A stretch of DNA of 11,311 nucleotides from JBGPFS01 sp041483455 (GTDB lineage Bacteria > Chloroflexota > Limnocylindria > Limnocylindrales > CSP1-4): positions 1 through 11,311 of the forward strand of contig JBGPFS010000065.1 of the NCBI GenBank assembly GCA_041483455.1, given 5' to 3'. Positions 1-6,101 of this stretch are shown here, piece by piece. A model generated the notes under the pieces. It was not told the origin of the DNA. It made no database searches and was given only the letters and a program-made list of their open reading frames with translations. The position numbers and the translations under genes are program-made. How positions within the stretch are numbered: position 1 is the first letter of the stretch; every line of letters starts with the position of its first letter.

Positions 1-45
1 CGGCGAGAGGCTCCGCGGCCGTCCCGGCGAGAGGCCCCGCGGCCG
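1..45. repeat. 24-base tandem repeat in the dprA tail
   Basis: Bases 1-21 and 25-45 are the same 21-base stretch with one mismatch (T versus C at base 12), giving a period of 24 bases or exactly 8 codons. It lies in the C-terminal tail of DprA beyond the winged helix and encodes a repeated Gly/Pro-Leu-Ala pattern. The array touches the window edge, so its copy number is unknown. Confidence 0.75.
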
Positions 46-1273
46 CGAGCGCTCCGGCTGGACGATAGCGGCCGAAGGTCGCCACGACGAGGCCGCGCAT
101 CTCGAGCAGCGTGAGCAGGCCCAGCACGCCGGGCACCGACAGCCCGGTCCTGGCGGCGAGCTCATCTGCCGTCGCGCCGCCGCCGAGCAGCCCCTGCGCG
201 ACGCTCCGCTCACCGTCGGGGAGGAGGGCGATCGCCGCGTCGGGATCGATCGGCCGCGTGGTTCCCCGGCGCCGGGCCGTGGCGGTCGGCGCCCAGAGGG
301 GTCGCTGCGCCGGGTCCGGGGCCGGCGACCCGAGACCCAGGTCCTCGATCAGCTCGGGCAGGCCGACGACGATGCGCGCCGCGCAGGCGTACGAGCGGAG
401 GAAGGCGAGGCAGCCGCCGCTGCTCGGCTCGTCGATCGGACCGGGGACGACGAAGCAGTCTCGACCTTGCTCCAGCGCGAGCCCCGCGGTGATGAGGGCG
501 CCGCTTCCGACCGCCGCTTCGACGACCACGGTGGCGTCCGCCAACCCGCTGACGAGCCGGTTCCGGCGCGGGAAGGAGGCGGGTACCGGGTGGACCTCAG
601 GCGCGAACTCGGAGATGACCGCCCCGCCGGATCCGACGATCTCTGCGGCCAGCCGCCCGTGCGCCTTCGGGAAGAGTCGGCGGTGCCCGCCCCCGAGGAC
701 GGCGATCGTCCGGCCGGCGGTCGCCAGGGTCGCCGCGTGGGCGGCCCCGTCGATCCCGATCGCGAGGCCGGACACGACGACCGCCCCCGTCCGGACCAGG
801 GCCGCGGAGATCCGGGCCGCCGTCCGGCGCCCTCGCTCGGTCGGCCGGCGTGTCCCGACCACCGCGACCGCCCGATCCGGATCGACGACCGTCAGGTCGC
901 CCTGGACGAAGAGGACGGGCGGGGGCTGGTCGATCCGACGGAGTCGCCTCGGATACGCCTCGTCGAGGGGCGTGACCGCGGCGAGGCCGGTCGACGCCAG
1001 GCGATCGAGGACCGTCGCCTCCAGCCGACCGGCATCCGCCAGCCGCTCGGCGAGCCCGACGGCCGGTCCCGTCTCGACGACCGTCCGCCCGAGGAGTCGC
1101 CGGCCCGCCGGACTCGACGCCAGCCGCAGGACGGCGCGAGCCGAGCCATGCCGTTCGACCAGCCTCCCGAAGGTGGCCGGACCGACCCCGTCGACCGTCG
1201 CGACCACGATCCAGGCCGCCCGCTCGTCGTCACCGAACGCGCCTGGAGCCGGATGCCCCTCCAGGTCGGTCAC
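1..1273 (-). CDS. dprA: DprA DNA-processing protein, 3' end beyond the window edge
   Basis: DprA binds incoming single-stranded DNA during natural transformation, protects it and loads RecA. The frame is open for 424 codons from a GTG start to the left edge. Residues about 20-120 form the N-terminal helical region. The Rossmann-like core covers about 133-310, with VVGTRRPTERGR (138-149), SGLAIGIDGAAHAA (168-181), PRRNRLVSGLADA (235-247) and GSGALITAGLALEQGR (256-271) ending in VPGPID. A linker (about 312-341) leads to a DprA-type winged helix (about 342-405), then an Ala/Gly/Pro tail encoded by a 24-base repeat. The protein is already longer than the usual 360-390 residues, so the stop is probably just outside the window. 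The GTG overlaps the comM stop by 4 bases (GTGA), indicating translational coupling and fixing the start. The family is certain; a role in actual competence is inferred. Confidence 0.93.
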   Translation of the reverse strand, partial: MTDLEGHPAPGAFGDDERAAWIVVATVDGVGPATFGRLVERHGSARAVLRLASSPAGRRLLGRTVVETGPAVGLAERLADAGRLEATVLDRLASTGLAAVTPLDEAYPRRLRRIDQPPPVLFVQGDLTVVDPDRAVAVVGTRRPTERGRRTAARISAALVRTGAVVVSGLAIGIDGAAHAATLATAGRTIAVLGGGHRRLFPKAHGRLAAEIVGSGGAVISEFAPEVHPVPASFPRRNRLVSGLADATVVVEAAVGSGALITAGLALEQGRDCFVVPGPIDEPSSGGCLAFLRSYACAARIVVGLPELIEDLGLGSPAPDPAQRPLWAPTATARRRGTTRPIDPDAAIALLPDGERSVAQGLLGGGATADELAARTGLSVPGVLGLLTLLEMRGLVVATFGRYRPAGALAAAGPLAGTAAEPLA

Positions 1274-2850
1274 GCCGCCAGTGCTCCGGCCGACTGCGGA
1301 CCGGGCAGCCGATAGCGCGCTGCCTCGTCCAGGTGCTCGACGACGACCGTCTCCGCGCCCGCGAGGTCGGCGATCGTGCGGGCCACGCGCAGGAGGCGCT
1401 CGGCTCCCCGTGCGGTGAGGAGTCCCGACTCCCCCAGATCGACGACACGACGTCGCCCGGCGGCGTCCAGCCGACAGGCGGCGCGGAGCCGGGCGCCGGC
1501 AAGGCGTCCGTTCGCCGATGCCCGTTCGGTCAGCCCTCGCTGACGCGCCCGGTCGATCCGCGGCCGGACGTCGGCCGTCCGCTCCGGCTCGGGGCCATCG
1601 ACGAGAGTCGAGATGTCGACCCGGGGCATCGAAACCCACAGGTCGATCCGATCGCGAAGCGGCCCCGAGACCCGGCCGGCATACCGTTCGACCACCGATG
1701 GCGGGCAGTGGCATCGACCGTCGGCGGTGCCCGCCCACCCGCACGGGCACGGGTTCATCGCGGCCACGAGCTGGAAGCGGGCCGGGAACACGATGGAGCG
1801 GCCCGCCCGGACGATCGCCACCCGGCCGTCCTCGAGCGGGCCCCGGAGCGATTCGAGGACGTCCCGGTCGAACTCCGGGAGCTCATCGAGGAAAAGGATC
1901 CCGCCATCGGCGAGGGTGACCTCGCCCGGGGCCAGAGCCGGCCCGCCCCCGACCATCCCGGCGTACGAGATCGAGTGATGCGGCGAGCGGAAGGGGCGCG
2001 CTCTGACGAGCCCGCCCACCGGGCGGTCCGCCGAGGCGGAGGCGATGACCGTGGCGGCGAGCGCCTCCTCCGGCCCGAGCGGCGGCAGCAGGCCCGGGAT
2101 CGTCCGCGCGAGGAGGGTCTTGCCGGACCCGGGCGGACCGACCAGGGCCAGCCCGTGACTACCCGCCAGCGCGAGCTCGAGGGCCCGGCGAGCCTCACCC
2201 TGGCCAAGCACCTCGCCCAGGTCCGGGACGGGCGATCGGTCGGACGCCGCGACGGGCGACCGGTCCAGGCCGGCTCCCGGATCGGGATTCGCGCCCACGA
2301 GGTCGATCCTCGAGGGGATCGGTCGGCGCGAGCCCGCTCCTCCCCGCCGCGAACGCACGATCGAGGTCGCGCCGATGAGGTCCTCGACCCCCAGGACTTC
2401 GAGACCGTCGACCAGCCGGGCTTCGGCCTCTGCTGCGACGGGAACGACCAGCCGTCGGACGCCGCGGCGGGCGAGGGCCATGGCCATCGGAAGGACGCCG
2501 GGCACGGAGCGGACCTCGCCGCCGAGCGACAGCTCGCCGATCAGAGCCCATCGACCGGCGGCGGGGATCTGCTCGGATCCAAGGAGGATGGCGACCGCGA
2601 TCGCGAGATCGAGCGACGCCCCCGCCTTGCGCAGGTCGGCCGGGGCGAGGTTGACGGTGATCCGGCGCGGCGGGTGGACGAACCCGCTGTTGCGGATCGC
2701 GCCGCGGACTCGTTCGCGGGCTTCCCGGAGGGCAGCGTCCGCAAGGCCGACGATCGTGAAGCCGGGCAGGCCCGGGGCGACGTCCGCCTCGACGCGGATG
2801 AGCCGACCGTCGATGCCCTGGAGCGTGGCCGAGAGGACCGTGGCAAGCAC
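1270..2850 (-). CDS. comM: ComM/YifB-family AAA+ ATPase (Mg-chelatase-like)
   Basis: This is a 526-residue ComM/YifB protein, the normal family length. In Vibrio cholerae, ComM is a hexameric helicase that promotes branch migration during integration of transforming DNA. Residues 1-165 form the Lon-protease-like ChlI N-terminal domain. A variable linker (about 166-208) precedes the AAA+ module, with Walker A GPPGSGKT at 238-245, FRSPHHSIS at 287-295 and Walker B ILFLDE at 318-323. The family signature NPCPCG is at 366-371, followed by two more cysteines (Cys380, Cys382) and the RDRIDL segment at 399-404. The C-terminal Mg-chelatase helical domain covers about 430-520. The start is GTG with only a weak upstream GGTGG. 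The stop overlaps the dprA GTG, so the two genes form one translationally coupled unit. Identification is secure; activity in DNA uptake is inferred from the family. Confidence 0.95.
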   Translation of the reverse strand: MLATVLSATLQGIDGRLIRVEADVAPGLPGFTIVGLADAALREARERVRGAIRNSGFVHPPRRITVNLAPADLRKAGASLDLAIAVAILLGSEQIPAAGRWALIGELSLGGEVRSVPGVLPMAMALARRGVRRLVVPVAAEAEARLVDGLEVLGVEDLIGATSIVRSRRGGAGSRRPIPSRIDLVGANPDPGAGLDRSPVAASDRSPVPDLGEVLGQGEARRALELALAGSHGLALVGPPGSGKTLLARTIPGLLPPLGPEEALAATVIASASADRPVGGLVRARPFRSPHHSISYAGMVGGGPALAPGEVTLADGGILFLDELPEFDRDVLESLRGPLEDGRVAIVRAGRSIVFPARFQLVAAMNPCPCGWAGTADGRCHCPPSVVERYAGRVSGPLRDRIDLWVSMPRVDISTLVDGPEPERTADVRPRIDRARQRGLTERASANGRLAGARLRAACRLDAAGRRRVVDLGESGLLTARGAERLLRVARTIADLAGAETVVVEHLDEAARYRLPGPQSAGALAA

Positions 2851-2856
2851 GACGCC

Positions 2857-2862
2857 ACCGTA
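2857..2862 (-). promoter_or_regulatory. Possible -10 box of comM-dprA (leaderless-type spacing)
   Basis: The minus strand reads TACGGT, a 3 of 6 match to TATAAT, followed by exactly 6 bases and then the comM GTG. That is the spacing expected if transcription begins at the start codon. No -35 match is visible. This is a weak prediction, supported mainly by similar arrangements elsewhere in the window. Confidence 0.25.
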
Positions 2863-2919
2863 TCGGCCGGCCCTAGACCGGCGATCATCGACCCGTCACC
2901 ACGACCTTGATCCGGACTC

Positions 2920-2941
2920 ATCGCCGACGTATCGCCGACGT
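2920..2941. repeat. Two perfect 11-base direct repeats upstream of comM
   Basis: ATCGCCGACGT occurs twice back to back, followed by the first three bases of a third copy (ATC). The pair lies in the 126-base gap between the receiver-CpaE gene and comM, about 70-90 bases upstream of the comM start. The 11-base period is close to one helical turn, so two bound protein monomers would lie on the same face of the DNA. A regulatory role is inference only. Confidence 0.5.
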
Positions 2942-2948
2942 ATCCCGG

Positions 2949-2974
2949 GGCGCCGGCGACGTCTCGCCGGCGCC
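2949..2974 (-). terminator. Perfect 11-bp hairpin after the receiver-CpaE gene
   Basis: GGCGCCGGCGA (2949-2959), a CGTC loop and TCGCCGGCGCC (2964-2974) form a perfect 11-bp, very GC-rich stem. It begins 3 bases after the stop codon of the minus-strand receiver-CpaE gene. No T-run follows, so it is not a canonical intrinsic terminator. It may still act as a terminator or as 3'-end protection, separating this gene from comM. Confidence 0.45.
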
Positions 2975-2976
2975 GG

Positions 2977-4152
2977 TCAGCGAGCGGTCGCGGCCACCGG
3001 CTCCGTCGCCACGCCGGGCATCCCCTTGTCGATCGCCCGGGCGAAGTCGAGCAGGGAGCGGCCGAGCGGGGAATCCGTCTTGGTGTACATGAACGGCGAC
3101 CCGCTGTTCAGGGCGCTGATCGCGGCCCGATACTCGTTCATGACCTGGAAGTCGATCGTCCGCTTGAGAGCACCCTCGGCGTTCTTCACGTTGATCCCGG
3201 TGAACGCGTTCGAGCGGTTCAGCACGAGCCGCACGCGATCGCTCTCGATGCCGAGATGGCCCGCCGCCTCCAGCACGAGCCGGACGTTCTTCAGGCACGA
3301 CAGGTCCGCGGTCATCACGACGAAGAAGGCATCGGCGGCGTCGAGGATCGTGAGGTTCACCTCGTCGAGCCGCTTGTCGATGTCGAGGACGACGTAGTCG
3401 TACATCGAGCGGAGGTGCTCCAGGATCGTCGCCACGTGGCCCTCGGTCACGAGCTCGGCCGACTCCGGCGCCGGCGGTGCGAGGAGGAGGTCGACCCCCG
3501 AGTCGTGCTTGACGAGGACCTGTCGAACGAGCTCGGCATCGATCGTCGGGGCGGTCACGATGTCGACGATGCTCTTGCGGTCGAGCCCCAGGTCGAGGAA
3601 GACCCGGTGGTCGCCGAACTGGAAGTTGGCGTCCACGAGGACCACCCGCCGGCCGAGCTCCCGGTGGAGGGCGATCGCGGCGTTGATCGCGATCGTCGTC
3701 GTCCCGACGCCACCCTTGGCGCCGTAGAAGGCGATGACTCGCCCGAGCGGCGGGCGGCCGACGAGGACATCCTTCGGGGCGAACCGGGCCAGCAGGCTCT
3801 TGATCCGGGCGAGCAGCTCGGCGGGATGGAACGGCTTGATGAGGTAGTCGTCGGCGCCAGCCCGCAGGCCTCGCACGCGCTGATCGACCTCGCGCTCGGC
3901 CGTCAGCATCACGATCGGGACGTGGGACCCCGGCCCTTCCTCGGCCCGGATCTTCGCCGCGACCTGGTAGCCGTCGAGCTTCGGGAGCATGACGTCGAGG
4001 AGGATGAGCGCCGGCGTCTCCGCGCCCCAGAGACGGAACCCCTCGGCCCCATCGGAGGCGACGAGGATCTCGTAGCCCTCCTGCTTGAGCGTGTAGGTCA
4101 GGAGACGCTGGACGTTGGGGTCGTCATCGACGACGAGGATCGTGGCGGCCAT
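2977..4152 (-). CDS. Receiver domain fused to CpaE/TadZ-type MinD-like ATPase
   Basis: The 391-residue protein joins a response-regulator receiver (1-124) to a ParA/MinD-superfamily ATPase (about 138-378) of the CpaE/TadZ type, which places Tad/Flp pilus machinery at the cell pole. The receiver looks fully functional: acidic residues Asp9/Asp10, phosphoacceptor Asp53 in LLDVMLP, Thr84, and Lys106 in DYLIKPF. The ATPase has a deviant P-loop, AKGGVGTTTIA (145-155). Signature Lys146 is present but Thr151 stands where MinD has its P-loop lysine, which I recall as common in CpaE proteins. VVLVDANFQFGD (170-181) and YDYVVLDID (251-259) match the switch and Walker B regions. GGGGAG lies 3 bases before the ATG. 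The gene is monocistronic, with its own likely promoter and a downstream hairpin. No other tad gene is in the window. Alternative: a chromosome- or protein-positioning ATPase unrelated to pili. Confidence 0.85.
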   Translation of the reverse strand: MAATILVVDDDPNVQRLLTYTLKQEGYEILVASDGAEGFRLWGAETPALILLDVMLPKLDGYQVAAKIRAEEGPGSHVPIVMLTAEREVDQRVRGLRAGADDYLIKPFHPAELLARIKSLLARFAPKDVLVGRPPLGRVIAFYGAKGGVGTTTIAINAAIALHRELGRRVVLVDANFQFGDHRVFLDLGLDRKSIVDIVTAPTIDAELVRQVLVKHDSGVDLLLAPPAPESAELVTEGHVATILEHLRSMYDYVVLDIDKRLDEVNLTILDAADAFFVVMTADLSCLKNVRLVLEAAGHLGIESDRVRLVLNRSNAFTGINVKNAEGALKRTIDFQVMNEYRAAISALNSGSPFMYTKTDSPLGRSLLDFARAIDKGMPGVATEPVAATAR

Positions 4153-4203
4153 CTGCTCCCCGTTCTGCGTGCCTCCGCCCCGAGCGGCGACTCGATCCGC
4201 CCG

Positions 4204-4209
4204 ATTATA
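4204..4209 (-). promoter_or_regulatory. Consensus -10 box (TATAAT) of the receiver-CpaE gene
   Basis: The minus strand reads TATAAT, a perfect -10 hexamer and rare in such GC-rich DNA. It sits in the 99-base gap upstream of the receiver-CpaE gene and would give a leader of roughly 45 bases containing GGGGAG. No good -35 is seen at 16-18 bases upstream, so recognition may depend on an activator or another sigma factor. Confidence 0.5.
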
Positions 4210-4251
4210 GGTGCCAGTCGGCTTCGCCCGGCGTGGTACGAACGTCCCGGA

Positions 4252-4845
4252 TCAGCGAGGTGTCCCCGCCGACCGCTCGACCCACTCGAAGACCAGCTGG
4301 CTCCAGGTCTCCAGCCGATCCCCCACGGCCCGCACCTCGGCCGGGGCGGCGAACGCTCCGCTCAGCTTGTCCGTCTCGCGGACCGCGACCGGCCGACCGC
4401 GCGCGTCGGCCACGAAGACGACCCCCAGGTGGACCCGGCCGACCCCCGTTCGGTCGTCGTTGAGCAGGCCGATGAACCTGGGCTCCGGGTCGAAGTCCGC
4501 AACGAGCTCCTCGCGCCATTCGCGGGCCAGGCCGCCGGCCAGGTCGCGGTCGCCCGGTTCGAGGTGCCCGCCCACACCGATCGAGGCCTTCTCGTGGAGC
4601 CGGGCATCGCCGCCCGCCCGCGAGCGGTGCATGAGGAAGTAGCGCTCGCCGTCGCGCAGGACCAGGTACGGGATGATCTGCTTGAACGCCGGGTCCACCT
4701 CCATCGCGGCGCGCGCCGCGAAGCGACCTTCCCGGGCGACCGTGGCGAGGACTTGGGTCAGGTCGGCCGGCCGGATGCCGCGCCACCCGCGTCCCGGGAC
4801 GACCGACTCGCGCGGAACGACCAGGACCGCCTCGGCCGGGCTCAC
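4252..4845 (-). CDS. Nudix-superfamily predicted phosphoesterase (COG4112 type)
   Basis: This 197-residue protein resembles the MutT-related family annotated as COG4112 predicted phosphoesterase, whose substrate is unknown to me. Shared features in order are an N-terminal VLVVPRE strand (7-13), FKQIIPYLVLR (54-64), the Nudix region beginning GHLEPGD at 93, the helix REWREEL (108-114), GLLNDD (126-131) and a C-terminal ETWSQLVFEW helix (179-188). The Nudix box departs from the consensus. The first Glu is Asp99, the spacing to the RE pair is one residue longer, and the Gly after the EE pair is Val115. The metal-binding core Arg108, Glu109, Glu112 and Glu113 is intact, so hydrolysis of a nucleoside-diphosphate-linked compound is plausible. 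Its GTG start overlaps the tyrA stop by 4 bases, implying coupled translation. The family call is good; the substrate and any link to aromatic synthesis are unknown. Confidence 0.8.
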   Translation of the reverse strand: MSPAEAVLVVPRESVVPGRGWRGIRPADLTQVLATVAREGRFAARAAMEVDPAFKQIIPYLVLRDGERYFLMHRSRAGGDARLHEKASIGVGGHLEPGDRDLAGGLAREWREELVADFDPEPRFIGLLNDDRTGVGRVHLGVVFVADARGRPVAVRETDKLSGAFAAPAEVRAVGDRLETWSQLVFEWVERSAGTPR

Positions 4846-5714
4846 GGGCGGTCGAGGCGATCCCGCGCGGCCTCGAGGCGGGCAGCCAGCCGATCGAAGT
4901 CAGGCGGGTCGCCCTCGAGATCGGCGAGCCAGGCGTCGAGGCGGTCGCCGACCCGACGGATCGCGTCGGCCAGCGGAACGGCGTTCGTCGCCAGGATCCC
5001 GGCCCCCATCGCCACGTCGCCCCGGGCGAGTCGGGCCATATCCCGCCAGCCGCTCGCCGCGAGCGCACGGGCCCGCGGCCATTCCGGCCCGTCCACGACC
5101 GCCTCGACCAAGGAAGCCGAGAGCACGAGCGGCAGGTGGCTGATCGCGGCGACGGCCGCATCGTGGTCGACAGCCGCCAGGTGGACCGGCCGGGCGCCGC
5201 AGGCGATCGCGAGCTCGTCGACCCGGGTCGTCGCATCCGGGTCCGCCGGGGCGGGCGGCACCACCACCCACGGTCGGTCGATGAACAGCGCCGCGTCCGC
5301 CGCGCCGTAGCCCGCCGTCTCACCACCGGCCATCGGATGCCCGCCGACGAAGCGCAGGCCGAGGCTCGCGGCCCGCTCCACGATCCGGACCTTGGTGCTG
5401 GCGACGTCGGTGATCACGGCGTCCGACCCGAGCCGGCGGCGCGACTCGAGAGCGGCCAGGCCATCGAGCAGCGCCAGACAGGCCATCGGCGGACCGGCGA
5501 GCACGACGAGATCCGCGCCCTCGAGCGTCTCCGCGAGGCCGGCCGGGGCGGCATCGACCGAGCCGTCGGTCAGGGCGGCCAACGGGCCTGCCCGCGACGG
5601 GCTCCAGGCGGCGATCCACGGCCGCTCGCCGCCGAGTGGCGCCGCCTCGGGTCGGCGAATGGCCCGCGCCACGGACCCGCCGATCAGCCCGAACCCGATG
5701 ATCGCGACGCGCAC
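4842..5714 (-). CDS. tyrA: Prephenate dehydrogenase
   Basis: TyrA oxidatively decarboxylates prephenate to 4-hydroxyphenylpyruvate with NAD(P)+ in tyrosine synthesis. The 290-residue protein has an N-terminal Rossmann domain with GFGLIGGS (7-14). TDVASTK follows at 102-108. The catalytic-region motif GGHPMAGGETAGYG (124-137) contains His126. The helical dimerisation domain contains DHDAAVAAISHLP (183-195) and GWRDMARLARGD (222-233), where Arg228 matches the family's prephenate-binding Arg of the TRIA motif. There is no chorismate mutase domain and no ACT domain, so tyrosine feedback through ACT is not expected. Arogenate cannot be excluded as a substrate. The start is GTG, 8 bases after the zinc-ribbon stop, with no strong Shine-Dalgarno, which suggests readthrough coupling. 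Its stop overlaps the start of the Nudix gene. Confidence 0.93.
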   Translation of the reverse strand: MRVAIIGFGLIGGSVARAIRRPEAAPLGGERPWIAAWSPSRAGPLAALTDGSVDAAPAGLAETLEGADLVVLAGPPMACLALLDGLAALESRRRLGSDAVITDVASTKVRIVERAASLGLRFVGGHPMAGGETAGYGAADAALFIDRPWVVVPPAPADPDATTRVDELAIACGARPVHLAAVDHDAAVAAISHLPLVLSASLVEAVVDGPEWPRARALAASGWRDMARLARGDVAMGAGILATNAVPLADAIRRVGDRLDAWLADLEGDPPDFDRLAARLEAARDRLDRP

Positions 5715-5722
5715 CGGTCGGG

Positions 5723-6031
5723 TCAGCGCAGCAGTCGGACCGGACCGCCCGCGCCGCCCGGGCCCGCGCCGCCCGGGCCCGCGCCGGTCGGTCCGCCCCG
5801 CCGACGTGCCTTCCGGCGGTCTTCGGTCCGCCGCTCGTCCCCGGGAGCCGGTGGGCCCGGATCGTCCGGCGGATTCTGGCGCCGGTTGCGAGTGCGCCGC
5901 TCGACCTCGCGTCGCTCGATGCTCAGGTTCGCCCCGCAGCGCGGACAGCGGCGCTCCTCAGCGAAGAGCGATCCGAGCGGCGAGGTCGCATAGATCTGTT
6001 GACCGCACGACCAGCAGGCGAGTCGAGGCAC
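5723..6031 (-). CDS. Small zinc-ribbon protein with charged and Gly/Pro-rich tail
   Basis: I do not recognise a named family for this 102-residue protein. Residues 1-36 hold two CxxC knuckles (Cys6-Cys9 and Cys29-Cys32), a typical four-cysteine zinc ribbon. Residues 37-80 are strongly charged, with repeated RR pairs (IERREVERRTRNRR, then ERRTEDRRKARRR), and may bind nucleic acid or acidic protein. The tail (about 80-98) is low-complexity Gly/Pro/Ala encoded by a 15-base tandem repeat, ending in VRLLR. There is no signal peptide or membrane segment. The GTG start follows AGGA by 7 bases; those bases also overlap a TATAGG -10-like sequence. The gene is 8 bases upstream of tyrA and probably heads its operon. 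Cysteine spacing and operon position support a real gene; its function is unknown. Confidence 0.72.
   Translation of the reverse strand: MPRLACWSCGQQIYATSPLGSLFAEERRCPRCGANLSIERREVERRTRNRRQNPPDDPGPPAPGDERRTEDRRKARRRGGPTGAGPGGAGPGGAGGPVRLLR
5747..5787. repeat. 15-base tandem repeat in the zinc-ribbon gene tail
   Basis: The unit GCCCGCGCCGCCCGG occurs twice without mismatch (5747-5761, 5762-5776), and a third copy matches over its first 11 bases (5777-5787). The period is five codons and encodes repeated Gly-Pro-Gly-Gly-Ala. It probably expands and contracts by slippage without shifting the frame. Confidence 0.8.
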
Positions 6032-6039
6032 GGGTCCAT

Positions 6040-6045
6040 CCTATA
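6040..6045 (-). promoter_or_regulatory. Possible -10 box of the zinc-ribbon-tyrA-Nudix operon
   Basis: The minus strand reads TATAGG, a 4 of 6 match to TATAAT, ending 8 bases before the GTG start of the zinc-ribbon gene. This spacing would give a leaderless or nearly leaderless message. The same bases contain AGGA at good Shine-Dalgarno distance, so the site could instead be a ribosome binding site served by a promoter further upstream. Confidence 0.35.
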
Positions 6046-6071
6046 GCGCCGCGCCGCGGACCGAGGGTCGC

Positions 6072-6095
6072 CCCGCCGGCGGGCCGCCTTGGCGG
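6072..6095 (-). terminator. Paired GC-rich inverted repeats after trpB
   Basis: Just after the trpB stop, the minus strand has CCGCC-AA-GGCGG (6084-6095). Next is the 12-base palindrome CCCGCCGGCGGG (6072-6083). They directly adjoin each other and no T-run follows. Together they may weaken or stop readthrough from trpB into the zinc-ribbon gene, but such palindromes are frequent in GC-rich DNA. Confidence 0.3.
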
Positions 6096-6101
6096 AGTTG
6101 G

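Noticed and set aside
111..1418. Plus-strand open frame of 435 codons opposite dprA
   Set aside because: DprA motifs on the minus strand are unambiguous. The plus-strand translation is Ser/Arg/Pro-rich with no domain.
1333..2910. Plus-strand open frame of 525 codons antisense to comM
   Set aside because: ComM motifs on the minus strand explain the region. The antisense translation is low-complexity and charged, without family features.
3256..5310. Plus-strand open frame of 684 codons antisense to the receiver-CpaE, Nudix and tyrA genes
   Set aside because: Three well-supported minus-strand proteins with conserved motifs cover it. Its translation is Arg/Asp/Glu/Pro-rich with no recognisable domain, as expected for antisense frames in very GC-rich DNA.
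5747..5787. CRISPR-like or insertion-related array
   Set aside because: The repeats are short, contiguous and lack spacers. They are a coding minisatellite in frame with the zinc-ribbon protein.
6037..6039. ATG just upstream as the zinc-ribbon gene start
   Set aside because: It is 8 bases from the GTG at 6031 and therefore out of frame with the cysteine-containing protein.
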